Of a stretch of DNA of 49,689 nucleotides, positions 7,376 through 16,127 are shown piece after piece. This DNA is from Bradyrhizobium cenepequi. GTDB lineage: Bacteria > Pseudomonadota > Alphaproteobacteria > Rhizobiales > Xanthobacteraceae. The first letter of the stretch is position 1; the number at the start of each line of letters is the position of its first letter. The position numbers were made by a program, and so were the translations under genes. The DNA lies in NCBI RefSeq assembly GCF_020329485.1, contig NZ_JAGKJI010000048.1, forward strand, positions 1-49,689. Reading direction: 5' to 3'. The notes under the pieces were generated by a model, which was not told the origin of the DNA, did no database searches, and worked only from the letters and a program-made list of their open reading frames with translations.

Positions 7376-8691
7376 GCGGAAACATCCTTTCCGCCGGACA
7401 GGCCGCCTCGATCCTGTTTGGTTGCTTCGTCGCGCTGTTGATCGTGCGCGTGCCGGTCGCTTTCGCGCTCGGCCTTGCCTGCCTGCCCGTCCTTCTGATC
7501 GAGCCGCGCCTGTCGGCAATGACGCTGGCGCAGGAAACTTTCAACGCTTACAACTCATTCATCCTGCTCGCGGTGCCGTTTTTCCTCTTGACCGCGAACC
7601 TGATGAGCATCGGCGGCATCACGGACCGGCTGGTTGCGCTTTCCCGCTCGATGGTTGGACATTGGCCGGGATCGCTGGCGCAGATCAACGTCGTGCTGTC
7701 GGTGTTCTTTGCCGGCATCTCGGGTTCTTCGACCGCGGATGCGGCGAGCCAGTCGAAAATCTTCATCGATGCCCAGACCAAGGAGGGGTACGACCTCTCC
7801 TTCTCCATTGCGATTACGGCGGTCTCGGCGGTGCTTGCCGTCGTCATCCCGCCCTCGATCCTGATGATCGTGTGGGGCGGGCTGATCTCCACCTCGATCG
7901 CGGCCATGTATCTGGCGGGCATCGTGCCCGGACTATTGATCGCGGGCGCGCAGATGCTGACCGTGCATGTCTATGCGGTGCGCCGTGGCTATCCGACCTA
8001 TCCGAAGAATAGCTGGGCGGATTTCCGACGCGCCGTCTGGCGGTCGTTGCCGGCATTGACGACGCCGTTCATCATCGTGGGCGGCATTCTGCTCGGCTGG
8101 TTCACGGCAACCGAGTCCGCCTGTGTCGCCGTGCTCTATTCCATGGCGCTGTCCACATTCTTCTACCGCGAGACTGGGCTGCGGGAATTGTACAAGGCAC
8201 TGCTCGATACCGGGCGTCTGGCCGCGGTCGCGCTGTTCTGTGTCGGCACCGCCAGCGCATTCGGCTGGCTGCTCGCCTATTACAGGATCCCGCAGGAACT
8301 GCTGGCCAACGTCGCGACCTGGGGCATGGGACCGATTGCGGCTGGCTTTTTCATCTCCTTCTGCTTTCTTGTCGTGGGCTGCTTCCTTGACGCTATACCG
8401 GCAATCGTGATCGTCGGCACCGTCCTCGAGCCCCTGGCAAGATCCGTCGATCTGCATCCGGTGCAGTTCGCGATCATCTCGATCGTCTCGCTGGCGTTCG
8501 GGCTGGTGACGCCGCCATATGGACTATGCCTGATGATCGCCTGCGCTGTTGCCGGCGTACGGCTGCGCTATGCTGTGAAGGACACCGTGATCATGCTGCT
8601 GCCGATGCTGATCGTGCTGGCGTCGCTCATCATCTGGCCGAACGTGTCGCTGTTTCTGCCGCGCCTGATCGTTCCGGAGATGCTGAAATAG
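7372..8691 (+). CDS. dctM: TRAP transporter large permease (DctM family)
   Basis: 439 residues, the usual DctM length, with about 12 hydrophobic helices. Family motifs include the GISGSSTADAASQSKIF segment near residue 120 and VIPPSILMIVWG near 160. It is the ion-coupled translocation subunit in the inner membrane and uses a sodium or proton gradient instead of ATP. The start overlaps dctQ. The operon ends with a strong hairpin just downstream. Confidence 0.95.
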   Translation: MSGNILSAGQAASILFGCFVALLIVRVPVAFALGLACLPVLLIEPRLSAMTLAQETFNAYNSFILLAVPFFLLTANLMSIGGITDRLVALSRSMVGHWPGSLAQINVVLSVFFAGISGSSTADAASQSKIFIDAQTKEGYDLSFSIAITAVSAVLAVVIPPSILMIVWGGLISTSIAAMYLAGIVPGLLIAGAQMLTVHVYAVRRGYPTYPKNSWADFRRAVWRSLPALTTPFIIVGGILLGWFTATESACVAVLYSMALSTFFYRETGLRELYKALLDTGRLAAVALFCVGTASAFGWLLAYYRIPQELLANVATWGMGPIAAGFFISFCFLVVGCFLDAIPAIVIVGTVLEPLARSVDLHPVQFAIISIVSLAFGLVTPPYGLCLMIACAVAGVRLRYAVKDTVIMLLPMLIVLASLIIWPNVSLFLPRLIVPEMLK

Positions 8692-8700
8692 CCTTGATCC

Positions 8701-8732
8701 ATTCCGCGGCGCCGAGATCTGCGCCGCGGAAT
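8701..8732 (+). terminator. Terminator-like hairpin after dctM
   Basis: A perfect 12-bp stem (attccgcggcgc with gcgccgcggaat) and 8-base loop begin 10 bases after the dctM stop. The T-run is weak (ctctt), so termination may be partial. Confidence 0.65.
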
Positions 8733-8788
8733 CTCTTAGAGCATGAGGAGACGAGGTCGAATTGTCTCCGCCATGGGCGCTGCTTCTC

Positions 8789-8909
8789 TTCACCTCTCCC
8801 GTAGGGAGAGGTCGGCGCGTAGCGCCGGGTGAGGGGATTTGCTCTATCGAGGGACCCGCAACCCCTCACCCGCGCCTTCGGCGCGACCTCTCCCCACGGG
8901 AGAGGTGAA
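8789..8909. repeat. Palindromic intergenic repeat (ctctccc family), copy 1
   Basis: A 120-base element with two terminal hairpins (cctctcccgtagggagagg; cctctccccacgggagagg) and inner arms (gcgccgggtgaggg / cccctcacccgcgcc) that are inverted copies of each other. The same design recurs at 30446 and, diverged, at 38599. It resembles the RPE/REP-like elements of Rhodopseudomonas and Bradyrhizobium. Here it is flanked by a second repeat type (agagcatga at about 8739 and catcatgctct near 8941-8951). Confidence 0.85.
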
Positions 8910-8953
8910 CTTGCGGACCAAGCCGATTCAACCAAATGACATCATGCTCTAGG

Positions 8954-10222
8954 TCAGAGATTGCTGTCGGTGATCGCGGCGTAGACCATGGTGCGCAGCT
9001 CGCGCCGCAGCGGGTAGGCGCTTGACGGCAGCACCTGCGTCATGAAGATCGTGATCAGCTCTTCCGCCGGGTCGATCCAGAATGACGTGGTCGCGGCGCC
9101 GCCCCAATTGTATTCGCCGGGGCTGCCGGCGAGCAGCGTCTGCGCCGGGTTCATGGTCACGGCAAAGCCGAGGCCGAAGCCGATGCCGTTGTAGGCCGCC
9201 TCGGAAAACAGCGAGCGCGACATCGCCGGCAGGTCGACATTGCCAGGCAGGTGGTTCGACGTCATCAGCTTCAATGTCTTCGGCCCGATCAGCCGCACGC
9301 CGCCGAGCTCGCCGCCATTGAGCAGCGCGCGGCAGAAGGTGAGATAGTCGGCGGTCGTCGAGCACAATCCGCCGCCGCCGGAGATCAGCGAGGGCGGCGA
9401 CAGGAATGAGCTGGTGGCCGGGTCATCCTGCAGCGTCAGCCCGCCCTTGCGCTCGGCGGCGTGGAGCGTCATGCCGCCTTCCGGGTCGGCGGAATAGCAG
9501 GCCGCCAGACGATGCGCCTTGTCCGCCGGCACGAAGAAATCGGTATCGTTCATGCCGAGCGGATTGAAGATGCGCTCCTTCAGGAACTGCTCGAACGGGA
9601 TGCCGCTGATCTTGCCGACGAGATAGCCGATCACGTCGGTGGCAACCGAATAATTCCATGCCTCGCCCGGCGAGAATTCCAGCGGGATCCTGGCGAGATC
9701 CTCGATCATGCTGTCGAGCGTCCCGGCCTTGACGACCTCGCCGATTTTCTTCTCGCGATAGGCGGCATCGACATTGGAGCGCTGCTGGAAGCCGTAGGTG
9801 AGTCCGGATGTGTGCCGCAGCAGGTCAACGATCAGCATCGGCCGTGACAGCGGCTTGGTCAGGAATGCCGGCGCGGTGCCGGCCTGGAACACGCCGAGGT
9901 TCTTCCATTCCGGGATATATTTGTGGACGGGCTCGTCGAGCGCGACGCGGCCTTCCTCGACCAGCATCATGAAGGCGACCGAGGTGATCGGCTTGGTCAT
10001 GGAATAGATGCGAAAGATGGTGTCGTCCTTGACCGGCACCTTGCGCTCGACATCCGCAAAGCCCTGCACGGTCGAATGCACCACCTTGCCGCGGCGATAG
10101 ACCAGAAGCTGTGTGCCCGGAAAGCGGCCGGCCTCGATGTAGTGGCGCTTCAGATGGTCCTCGAGGCGGTCCAGTGCGGCTTGCGACATGCCGGCGGATT
10201 CGGGGGAGGTGGGGGCTAGCAT
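8954..10222 (-). CDS. Serine hydrolase of the beta-lactamase/esterase (EstB) fold
   Basis: 422 residues read from the ATG at 10222. The active-site S-x-x-K motif is SMTK at about residues 74-77. The following Tyr motif is visible in WNYSVATDVIG, and the family's HTSGLTYGF segment lies between them. Proteins with this fold include class C beta-lactamases, D-aminopeptidases and EstB-type esterases. The length and motifs fit the esterase-like group, so an antibiotic-resistance role should not be assumed. No signal peptide is evident, which suggests a cytoplasmic enzyme. It is divergent from the dioxygenase gene at 10347. The substrate is unknown. Confidence 0.88.
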   Translation of the reverse strand: MLAPTSPESAGMSQAALDRLEDHLKRHYIEAGRFPGTQLLVYRRGKVVHSTVQGFADVERKVPVKDDTIFRIYSMTKPITSVAFMMLVEEGRVALDEPVHKYIPEWKNLGVFQAGTAPAFLTKPLSRPMLIVDLLRHTSGLTYGFQQRSNVDAAYREKKIGEVVKAGTLDSMIEDLARIPLEFSPGEAWNYSVATDVIGYLVGKISGIPFEQFLKERIFNPLGMNDTDFFVPADKAHRLAACYSADPEGGMTLHAAERKGGLTLQDDPATSSFLSPPSLISGGGGLCSTTADYLTFCRALLNGGELGGVRLIGPKTLKLMTSNHLPGNVDLPAMSRSLFSEAAYNGIGFGLGFAVTMNPAQTLLAGSPGEYNWGGAATTSFWIDPAEELITIFMTQVLPSSAYPLRRELRTMVYAAITDSNL

Positions 10223-10346
10223 CGCTCTTCTCCGGTTGTGAGGCACGCCTTGATAGCCGAAAAGTGTCCGGTGTTCCAATCACCGGCCGCTTACCCCGGC
10301 AAGGGGGCGGGTGTAGACTCCAGCCGCGATATCAGGGAGGGAAACA

Positions 10347-11261
10347 ATGCCTCAATTCAACGACACCGAACTGACCGCTGCCGTCATCCAGAGTTTCGAG
10401 GAAACGCCGAGCCCGCGGGCAAAATTCCTGCTTCAGGAATTGGTGAAGTCGCTGCACGACTATGTCCGCCGCACCGATCTCACCTTCGAGGAATGGGAAT
10501 ATGCGATCGATTTTCTGACCCGCACCGGTCACAAGTGCACCGATATCCGCCAGGAGTTCATCCTGCTGTCAGACGTGCTCGGCGTCTCCATGCTGGTCGA
10601 TGCCGTCAACCATCGTGATCGCGATGGCGCCACCGAGACAACGGTGCTCGGTCCGTTCTATGTCGGCGAGCACAAGGTGACGCCGCATGGCACCGATATC
10701 TCGGCGACGCTGCCCGGCGAGCGATTGTACGTGCAGGCGCGCGTCACCGATCTCGACGGCAGGCCGGTTGCGGGCGCACCTGTTGACGTCTGGCATGCCG
10801 ACGACGATGGCTTCTACGATTCACAGAAGCCGAGCTATGCGACGCAGGGCCCCTCGTCGCGGGCGCGCTTCATCACCGGCGATGATGGCCGTCTTCATTT
10901 CCGCACCATCCTGCCCTGCAGCTATCCGATCCCGACCGACGGCCCGGTCGGCGAGATGATCATGCAGACGCGGCGCCATCCGATGCGCCCCGCCCACATC
11001 CATTTCCTGGTCGCGGCGCGCGGCTATGAGCCCTTGATCACCCACGTCTTCATGGAGGGCGACAAATATCTCGACTCGGACGTGGTGTTCGGCGTCAAGG
11101 ACGAACTGGTCGCCAAGATCGAGAAGCGCACCGATGCAGTGATGCCCGATGGCGCCAAGACAAGCGAGCCGTGGCACCTTATGACCTACGATTTCCGCAT
11201 CAAGCCCGGCGAGGGAACGCCGCCGGCACCGCTCGGCGTGAAGGCCGCCGAAGACGCATAG
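10347..11261 (+). CDS. Intradiol ring-cleavage dioxygenase (catechol/hydroxyquinol 1,2-dioxygenase type)
   Basis: 304 residues with an N-terminal helical dimerisation domain (about 1-100) and a C-terminal beta-sandwich that binds non-haem Fe(III). The four iron ligands are visible: Tyr157 (DDDGFYD), Tyr193 (PCSYPIP), His217 and His219 (RPAHIHF). It would cleave a catechol or hydroxyquinol ring between the hydroxyls to a muconate or maleylacetate. The size and N-terminal domain fit hydroxyquinol 1,2-dioxygenase, but the ring substrate cannot be fixed from sequence. No maleylacetate reductase is adjacent. A ggaggga ribosome-binding site precedes the ATG. Confidence 0.9.
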   Translation: MPQFNDTELTAAVIQSFEETPSPRAKFLLQELVKSLHDYVRRTDLTFEEWEYAIDFLTRTGHKCTDIRQEFILLSDVLGVSMLVDAVNHRDRDGATETTVLGPFYVGEHKVTPHGTDISATLPGERLYVQARVTDLDGRPVAGAPVDVWHADDDGFYDSQKPSYATQGPSSRARFITGDDGRLHFRTILPCSYPIPTDGPVGEMIMQTRRHPMRPAHIHFLVAARGYEPLITHVFMEGDKYLDSDVVFGVKDELVAKIEKRTDAVMPDGAKTSEPWHLMTYDFRIKPGEGTPPAPLGVKAAEDA

Positions 11262-11438
11262 CGTTAGCTATTTTGATCCGGTCGATCCCGCAAACTCGCT
11301 CTTGGCTCCCGCTTGCAGTGAGGTCGGCGCGAAGCGCCGGGTGGGGGCTCTCTCCACATATTCGGAGAACGTGATCGCGGAAGGAATCTCCTCCACAGCA
11401 CGCCCCGCAAGCGAAATAGCTAGGGAGTTCCGCAGTGG

Positions 11439-11475
11439 TCGCCCAATTCTTGTGCGTCGCACAAGAATTGGGCGA
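11439..11475. repeat. 37-base perfect palindrome upstream of nrtA
   Basis: Two 18-base arms (tcgcccaattcttgtgcg and its exact complement) are separated by a single T at 11457. It lies about 260 bases upstream of the nrtA start. It could fold into a very stable hairpin or act as a dimeric operator. There is no T-run directly after it. Confidence 0.85.
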
Positions 11476-11570
11476 ATCGCAAATTTTGAATGCGGAGTGC
11501 GGAAGCTGGCGGTCCAGGCATCCGTCTCCCAAGTAATTCTTACAGCTACGTTTTCCGTCGCGCCGACGCT

Positions 11571-11585
11571 TGGCACGAAGCTTGA
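11571..11585 (+). promoter_or_regulatory. Candidate sigma-54 promoter of the nrt operon
   Basis: TGGCAC-GAAGC-TTGA matches the -24/-12 consensus except that the -12 element ends GA instead of GC. It would start transcription near 11597 and leave a leader of about 140 bases before nrtA. NtrC/RpoN control of nitrate assimilation is known in Bradyrhizobium, which makes the site plausible. Confidence 0.55.
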
Positions 11586-11737
11586 ATAGACTTTGCGCGA
11601 CGCCATTGAAGCCGTCCTTCGAAACCCATCATCCGAATTGTTACGCCGTCAAACCGGGCTTCCGGGAACGCGAAGCTATGGCCGAGCGGGATGAAAGTCG
11701 ACGGTCGGCAACTCGGCGCAAAGGATCACGACATTCC
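11586..11737 (+). promoter_or_regulatory. Long leader of the nrtA operon
   Basis: About 140 bases lie between the candidate promoter and the nrtA start. Nitrate-assimilation leaders in Bradyrhizobium are targets of the ANTAR-type antiterminator NasT, so a structured leader is expected. I could not draw a confident pair of hexaloop hairpins or a terminator by eye. Together with 11262-11570, which holds only the palindrome, no gene is seen from 11262 to 11737. Confidence 0.35.
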
Positions 11738-13207
11738 ATGACGAAGCCGACTGATCAGACAACGCCGCGCGGTCTCCATGTCCGACGAATCGGCAAAGCC
11801 ATGGTGCGGACCTCGGCGCTTCCGGGGCTTGACCGCCGCGCATTCCTGGCTGCCGGCACCGTGGCTGCCGCGCTCGCCCTGGCGCCCCGCGGGGCGCGCT
11901 CTGCCGCGCTCAAGCCCGAGAAGGACGAACTGAAGCTCGGCTTCATCAAGTTGACGGATATGGCACCTCTGGCGGTCGCCAAGGAGAACGGCTACTTCGA
12001 GGACGAAGGGCTCATCGTCACGCTGGAGCCGCAGGCCAACTGGAAGGTTCTGCTCGACCGCGTCATCACCGGCGAACTCGATGGCGCCCACATGCTCGCT
12101 GGTCAGCCATTGGCCGCAACGATCGGCTTCGGCACCAAGGCGCACATCGTCACCCCGTTCTCGATGGACCTCAACGGCAACGCCATCACCGTGTCCAAGG
12201 AGATATGGGCGTCGATGAAGCCGCAGATTCCGAAGGACGCAAGCGGCAAGCCCGTTCACCCTATCAAGGCCGATACCCTGCGTCCGGCGATCGAGAAACT
12301 GAAGGCCGAGGGAAAACGGTTCAAGATGGGCATGGTGTTCCCGGTCTCCACGCACAATTACGAACTGCGATATTGGCTGGCATCAGGTGGCGTCCATCCC
12401 GGCTACTACTCGCCGGACGATGTCAGCGGAACGATCGCTGCCGAAGCGCTGCTGTCGGTGACACCGCCGCCGCAAATGCCGGCAACGCTCGAAGCCGGCA
12501 CTATTAACGGCTACTGCGTCGGCGAACCATGGAACCAGGCCGCGGTGTTCAAGGACATCGGCGTACCCGTGATCACCGACTATGAGATCTGGAAGGACAA
12601 TCCGGAAAAGGTGTTCGGTATCACCGCCGCCTTCGCCGAGAAATACCCCAATACGACGCTGGCGCTGACCAAGGCACTCATTCGCGCCGCGATGTGGCTC
12701 GATGAGAACGGCAATGCCAACCGGACCAAGGCCGTCGAACTGCTGTCGAAGTCCGAATATGTCGGCGCCGACAAGGCTGTCATCGCCAACTCAATGACCG
12801 GAACGTTCGAGTACGAGAAGGGCGACAAGCGCGAAATTCCTGACTTCAACGTTTTCTTCCGCTACTTCGCAACCTATCCCTACTACTCCGACGCTGTCTG
12901 GTATCTCACCCAGATGCGGCGCTGGGGTCAGATTGCAGATGCCAAGGATGACGCCTGGTATCACGCGATCGCCAAGAGCGTCTACCGCCCCGACCTCTAT
13001 CTGGCCGCCGCCAAACTGCTCGTCGCGGATGGCAAGGCGAAGAAGGAGGACTTCCCCTGGGACAGCGACGGCTTCCGCGCCCCGACATCTCAGTTCCTCG
13101 ACAACGTCACCTACGATGGCCGGAAGCCGAACGCGTACGTCGACAGCCTGAAGATCGGCCTCAAAGGCAAGCAGAAGATCGATGGCGCCAAGGTCGTCGA
13201 CGGCTGA
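11738..13207 (+). CDS. nrtA: Nitrate ABC transporter substrate-binding protein (NrtA/CmpA family)
   Basis: 489 residues. A twin-arginine signal (DRRAFLAAG at about residues 36-44) is followed by an NrtA-type binding fold with family segments such as LGFIKLTDMAPL, GYCVGEPWN and YFATYPYYSDAVWYL. It binds nitrate in the periplasm for the NrtB/NrtCD transporter. I chose the ATG at 11738; in-frame starts exist upstream at 11678 and downstream (MVRTSALPG), and no ribosome-binding site is well spaced. It is the first gene of a cluster that ends with the nitrate reductase. Confidence 0.92.
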   Translation: MTKPTDQTTPRGLHVRRIGKAMVRTSALPGLDRRAFLAAGTVAAALALAPRGARSAALKPEKDELKLGFIKLTDMAPLAVAKENGYFEDEGLIVTLEPQANWKVLLDRVITGELDGAHMLAGQPLAATIGFGTKAHIVTPFSMDLNGNAITVSKEIWASMKPQIPKDASGKPVHPIKADTLRPAIEKLKAEGKRFKMGMVFPVSTHNYELRYWLASGGVHPGYYSPDDVSGTIAAEALLSVTPPPQMPATLEAGTINGYCVGEPWNQAAVFKDIGVPVITDYEIWKDNPEKVFGITAAFAEKYPNTTLALTKALIRAAMWLDENGNANRTKAVELLSKSEYVGADKAVIANSMTGTFEYEKGDKREIPDFNVFFRYFATYPYYSDAVWYLTQMRRWGQIADAKDDAWYHAIAKSVYRPDLYLAAAKLLVADGKAKKEDFPWDSDGFRAPTSQFLDNVTYDGRKPNAYVDSLKIGLKGKQKIDGAKVVDG

Positions 13208-13271
13208 CGATCGCAACGAGCCGGCCTCTCACCCGCAATGGAAACGAACTAACCTCGAGGAATAGAGCCTT

Positions 13272-14360
13272 ATGGCACTGGTCAGCGACTACGTCGATGT
13301 CAAAGCAGAGGGATTGAGACGCGCGCGCAAGGAACGCACCTTCGCACGCATCAACACGGCCGAGGTCTATCTCAACATTCTCGGGCTGGGATGGCTGGCG
13401 CCCCTGGCGCGCATCGCCGCCGGCGACACCGTCAAGCCCCAATTGAAGCAACTGCGGCAAGGACTGTTCGTACCCCTGATCGGCATTGCGCTGTTCCTGG
13501 TAGCGTGGGCGTGGGCCGCGCCTCAGGTCAAGACGTCACTCGGCGCGATCCCGGGCCCGGCCGAGGTCTGGGTGCAGATGAAGAATCTTTACGCCGACCA
13601 TGTCGCCGAACGCGCCAAGGAGGCGGCGTTCTACGAGCGGCAGAATGCGCGCAATGCCAAGGCCGTGGCCGATGGCCATCCAGAGGACGTGAAGCATCGC
13701 ACCTATGCCGGCAGGCCGACTTATCTTGACCAGATCGTGACCAGCCTGCTCACCGTAGCGCTGGGCTTCGTGCTGGCGACATTTATCGCGGTGCCGCTCG
13801 GCATTCTCTGCGGCCTCTCGAAGACTATGAATAGTGCGCTCAATCCGCTGATCCAGATCTTCAAGCCGGTCTCTCCGCTGGCCTGGCTGCCGATCGTGAC
13901 CATGGTCGTCTCGGCGCTCTACATCAATCCGTCCGAGGCGCTGCCGAAGTCCCTTGTCGTCTCCGCGATCACGGTGATGCTGTGTTCATTGTGGCCGACA
14001 TTGATCAATACTGCGCTTGGCGTGGCGTCGATCGACAAAGACCTTTTGAACGTTGGCCGCGTCCTGCAGCTGCCGACCAGCCGGACCATCACCAAGCTGG
14101 TGTTGCCGAGTTCGCTGCCGCTGATCTTCACGGGCCTGCGGCTATCCCTCGGCGTCGGCTGGATGGTGCTGATAGCGGCCGAGATGCTGGCGCAAAACCC
14201 GGGCCTTGGAAAATTCGTCTGGGACGAGTTCCAGAACGGTTCATCGCAGTCGCTGGCCAAGATCATTGTTGCGGTCCTGACCATCGGCATCATCGGCTTC
14301 CTGCTTGATCGCGTGATGTACGCGCTGCAGTCGGCCTTCACGTTTTCCAGTCAGCGATGA
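13272..14360 (+). CDS. nrtB: Nitrate ABC transporter permease
   Basis: 362 residues. A long N-terminal part with one membrane helix (about residues 65-83) and a charged periplasmic insert is followed by a BPD-type permease domain of about five helices. The EAA-like coupling motif is visible in the region DKDLLNVGRVLQLP, and the domain includes LSLGVGWMVLIAAEML. It forms the inner-membrane channel for nitrate. It lies 64 bases after nrtA, with gagg-type ribosome-binding sequence before the ATG, and 12 bases before the ATPase gene. Confidence 0.92.
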   Translation: MALVSDYVDVKAEGLRRARKERTFARINTAEVYLNILGLGWLAPLARIAAGDTVKPQLKQLRQGLFVPLIGIALFLVAWAWAAPQVKTSLGAIPGPAEVWVQMKNLYADHVAERAKEAAFYERQNARNAKAVADGHPEDVKHRTYAGRPTYLDQIVTSLLTVALGFVLATFIAVPLGILCGLSKTMNSALNPLIQIFKPVSPLAWLPIVTMVVSALYINPSEALPKSLVVSAITVMLCSLWPTLINTALGVASIDKDLLNVGRVLQLPTSRTITKLVLPSSLPLIFTGLRLSLGVGWMVLIAAEMLAQNPGLGKFVWDEFQNGSSQSLAKIIVAVLTIGIIGFLLDRVMYALQSAFTFSSQR

Positions 14361-14372
14361 GAGGAGGCCGGA

Positions 14373-16085
14373 ATGTCGTTCTTGTCGCTCAAGGGCGTTT
14401 GCAAAGGTTATGGCACAGGCGCCAACCGGAGCGAGGTCCTTACCAATCTCGAGTTGGAGGTCGCCGAGGGTGAATTCGTCGCCATTGTCGGATTTTCCGG
14501 AAGCGGCAAGACGACGCTGATCTCGGCCATCGCCGGACTGGTGCAACCCGACGCCGGTGAGATCACCCTGAAGGGCAGGCCGGTGACCGGTCCGGGGCCT
14601 GACCGCGGCGTCGTTTTCCAATCCTATTCGCTCATGCCATGGCTCAGCGTGCGCGGTAACGTGGCGCTGGCCGTCGATCAGGTGTTTGCTCGCGAGAGCC
14701 GAGCCAATCGTGCGGTCCGCGTCGACCGCTACATCGAACTGGTCGGGCTATCGCACGCCGCCGCACGCTTGCCTTCCGAGCTCTCGGGCGGCATGCGCCA
14801 GCGTGTGGCGGTGGCGCGTGCTCTTGCCGCCAGTCCGGAGATACTGCTGCTCGATGAGCCGCTCTCGGCGCTCGATGCGTTGACCCGGGCCAAGCTGCAG
14901 GACGAGATCATCGACATCTGGTCGCGAGACAAGCGGACGGTGGTGCTCATCACCAACGACGTCGACGAGGCGATCCTGCTCGCTGATCGCATTATCCCTC
15001 TGCTGCCAGGCCCTAACGCGAGCCTTGGCAAGGAGTTCACGGTCGATATCGCGCGTCCGCGCCAGCGTTCCTCCATCAATGAGGATCTGAATTTCAAGCG
15101 GCTGCGCCAAGCAGTCACCAACTACCTGATGGATGCGGTGGCCGAGCGGACGGCGTCGTCGGTAACCGCGGCACGCACACTGCCCAACGTCGTGCCGATC
15201 ACGCAAATGGAGAAGCCGCCGAGCGCCTATCAACGGGCTGCCACCTCCGTCTCGCGCAGTCTGGATCGCTATCTCGAGTACTCGCGGCTTTCCAAGATCT
15301 ATCCCACGCCGACGGGGCCGCTCACCGTAGTGGACAATTTCGATCTTAAGGTACGGAAGGGCGAGTTCGTTACCGTCATCGGCCATTCGGGGTGCGGCAA
15401 GTCCACGGTGCTGTCGATGACGGCAGGCCTGAATGAAGTTTCGCTCGGCGGCATCATCCTGGACGGCCGCGAGGTATCGGCCGCCGGTCCCGATCGTGCG
15501 GTCGTTTTCCAGGCACCATCACTGTTTCCCTGGCTTACCGCGCGCGAGAACGTTGCCCTCGGGGTCGATCGTGTCTACCCGCATGCCAAGCGGCAGGAGC
15601 GTGACGAGATCGTTGATTACTACCTTGAGCGTGTCGGCCTGGCGGACTCGCTCGACAAGCCGGCGGTGGCGATGTCGAACGGCATGCGTCAACGTGTCGG
15701 CATTGCGCGCGCATTCGCGCTCTCGCCCAAGCTGCTGCTGCTGGACGAGCCGTTCGGCATGCTCGATAGCCTCACCCGCTGGGACCTGCAGGAAGTGTTG
15801 ATGGAGGTCTGGGCGCGCACGCAGGTGACGGCGCTATGCGTCACTCATGACGTGGACGAGGCGATCCTCCTGGCCGACCGCGTGGTGATGATGACCAACG
15901 GTCCAAACGCCCGTATCGGTCACATCATGCATGTCGACATTCCGCGACCGCGCACGCGCAAGGCGTTGCTCGAGCACCCGAACTATTACCGCTATCGGCG
16001 CGAGTTGCTTGATTTCCTTGAGGCATACGAGCACGGCGCCGCACCGAAAGAGCCGGCGTCCGTCGCAAGTCCCGAAGCCGCGTGA
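14373..16085 (+). CDS. nrtC: Fused double ABC ATPase for nitrate uptake (NrtC/NrtD-like)
   Basis: 570 residues holding two complete ATPase domains in one chain. Domain 1 (about 1-265): Walker A GFSGSGKTT (40-48), signature LSGGM (137-141), Walker B ILLLDEP (157-163), but the H-loop His is replaced by Asn195 (ITNDVDEA). Domain 2 (about 300-555): Walker A GHSGCGKST (337-345), degenerate signature MSNGM (434-438), Walker B LLLLDEP (454-460), normal H-loop His492. The two domains pair to drive NrtB. The composite site using domain 2's Walker motifs and domain 1's signature keeps all key residues; the other is degenerate. In cyanobacteria NrtC and NrtD are separate proteins. Confidence 0.93.
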   Translation: MSFLSLKGVCKGYGTGANRSEVLTNLELEVAEGEFVAIVGFSGSGKTTLISAIAGLVQPDAGEITLKGRPVTGPGPDRGVVFQSYSLMPWLSVRGNVALAVDQVFARESRANRAVRVDRYIELVGLSHAAARLPSELSGGMRQRVAVARALAASPEILLLDEPLSALDALTRAKLQDEIIDIWSRDKRTVVLITNDVDEAILLADRIIPLLPGPNASLGKEFTVDIARPRQRSSINEDLNFKRLRQAVTNYLMDAVAERTASSVTAARTLPNVVPITQMEKPPSAYQRAATSVSRSLDRYLEYSRLSKIYPTPTGPLTVVDNFDLKVRKGEFVTVIGHSGCGKSTVLSMTAGLNEVSLGGIILDGREVSAAGPDRAVVFQAPSLFPWLTARENVALGVDRVYPHAKRQERDEIVDYYLERVGLADSLDKPAVAMSNGMRQRVGIARAFALSPKLLLLDEPFGMLDSLTRWDLQEVLMEVWARTQVTALCVTHDVDEAILLADRVVMMTNGPNARIGHIMHVDIPRPRTRKALLEHPNYYRYRRELLDFLEAYEHGAAPKEPASVASPEAA

Positions 16086-16127
16086 GATACGGACCTTTCC
16101 ATCCGAACTGAGCCGCAGGAGCAAGGA

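Noticed and set aside
8954..10222. Antibiotic-resistance beta-lactamase
   Set aside because: The fold is shared with esterases and peptidases; no signal peptide and no resistance context support a resistance call.
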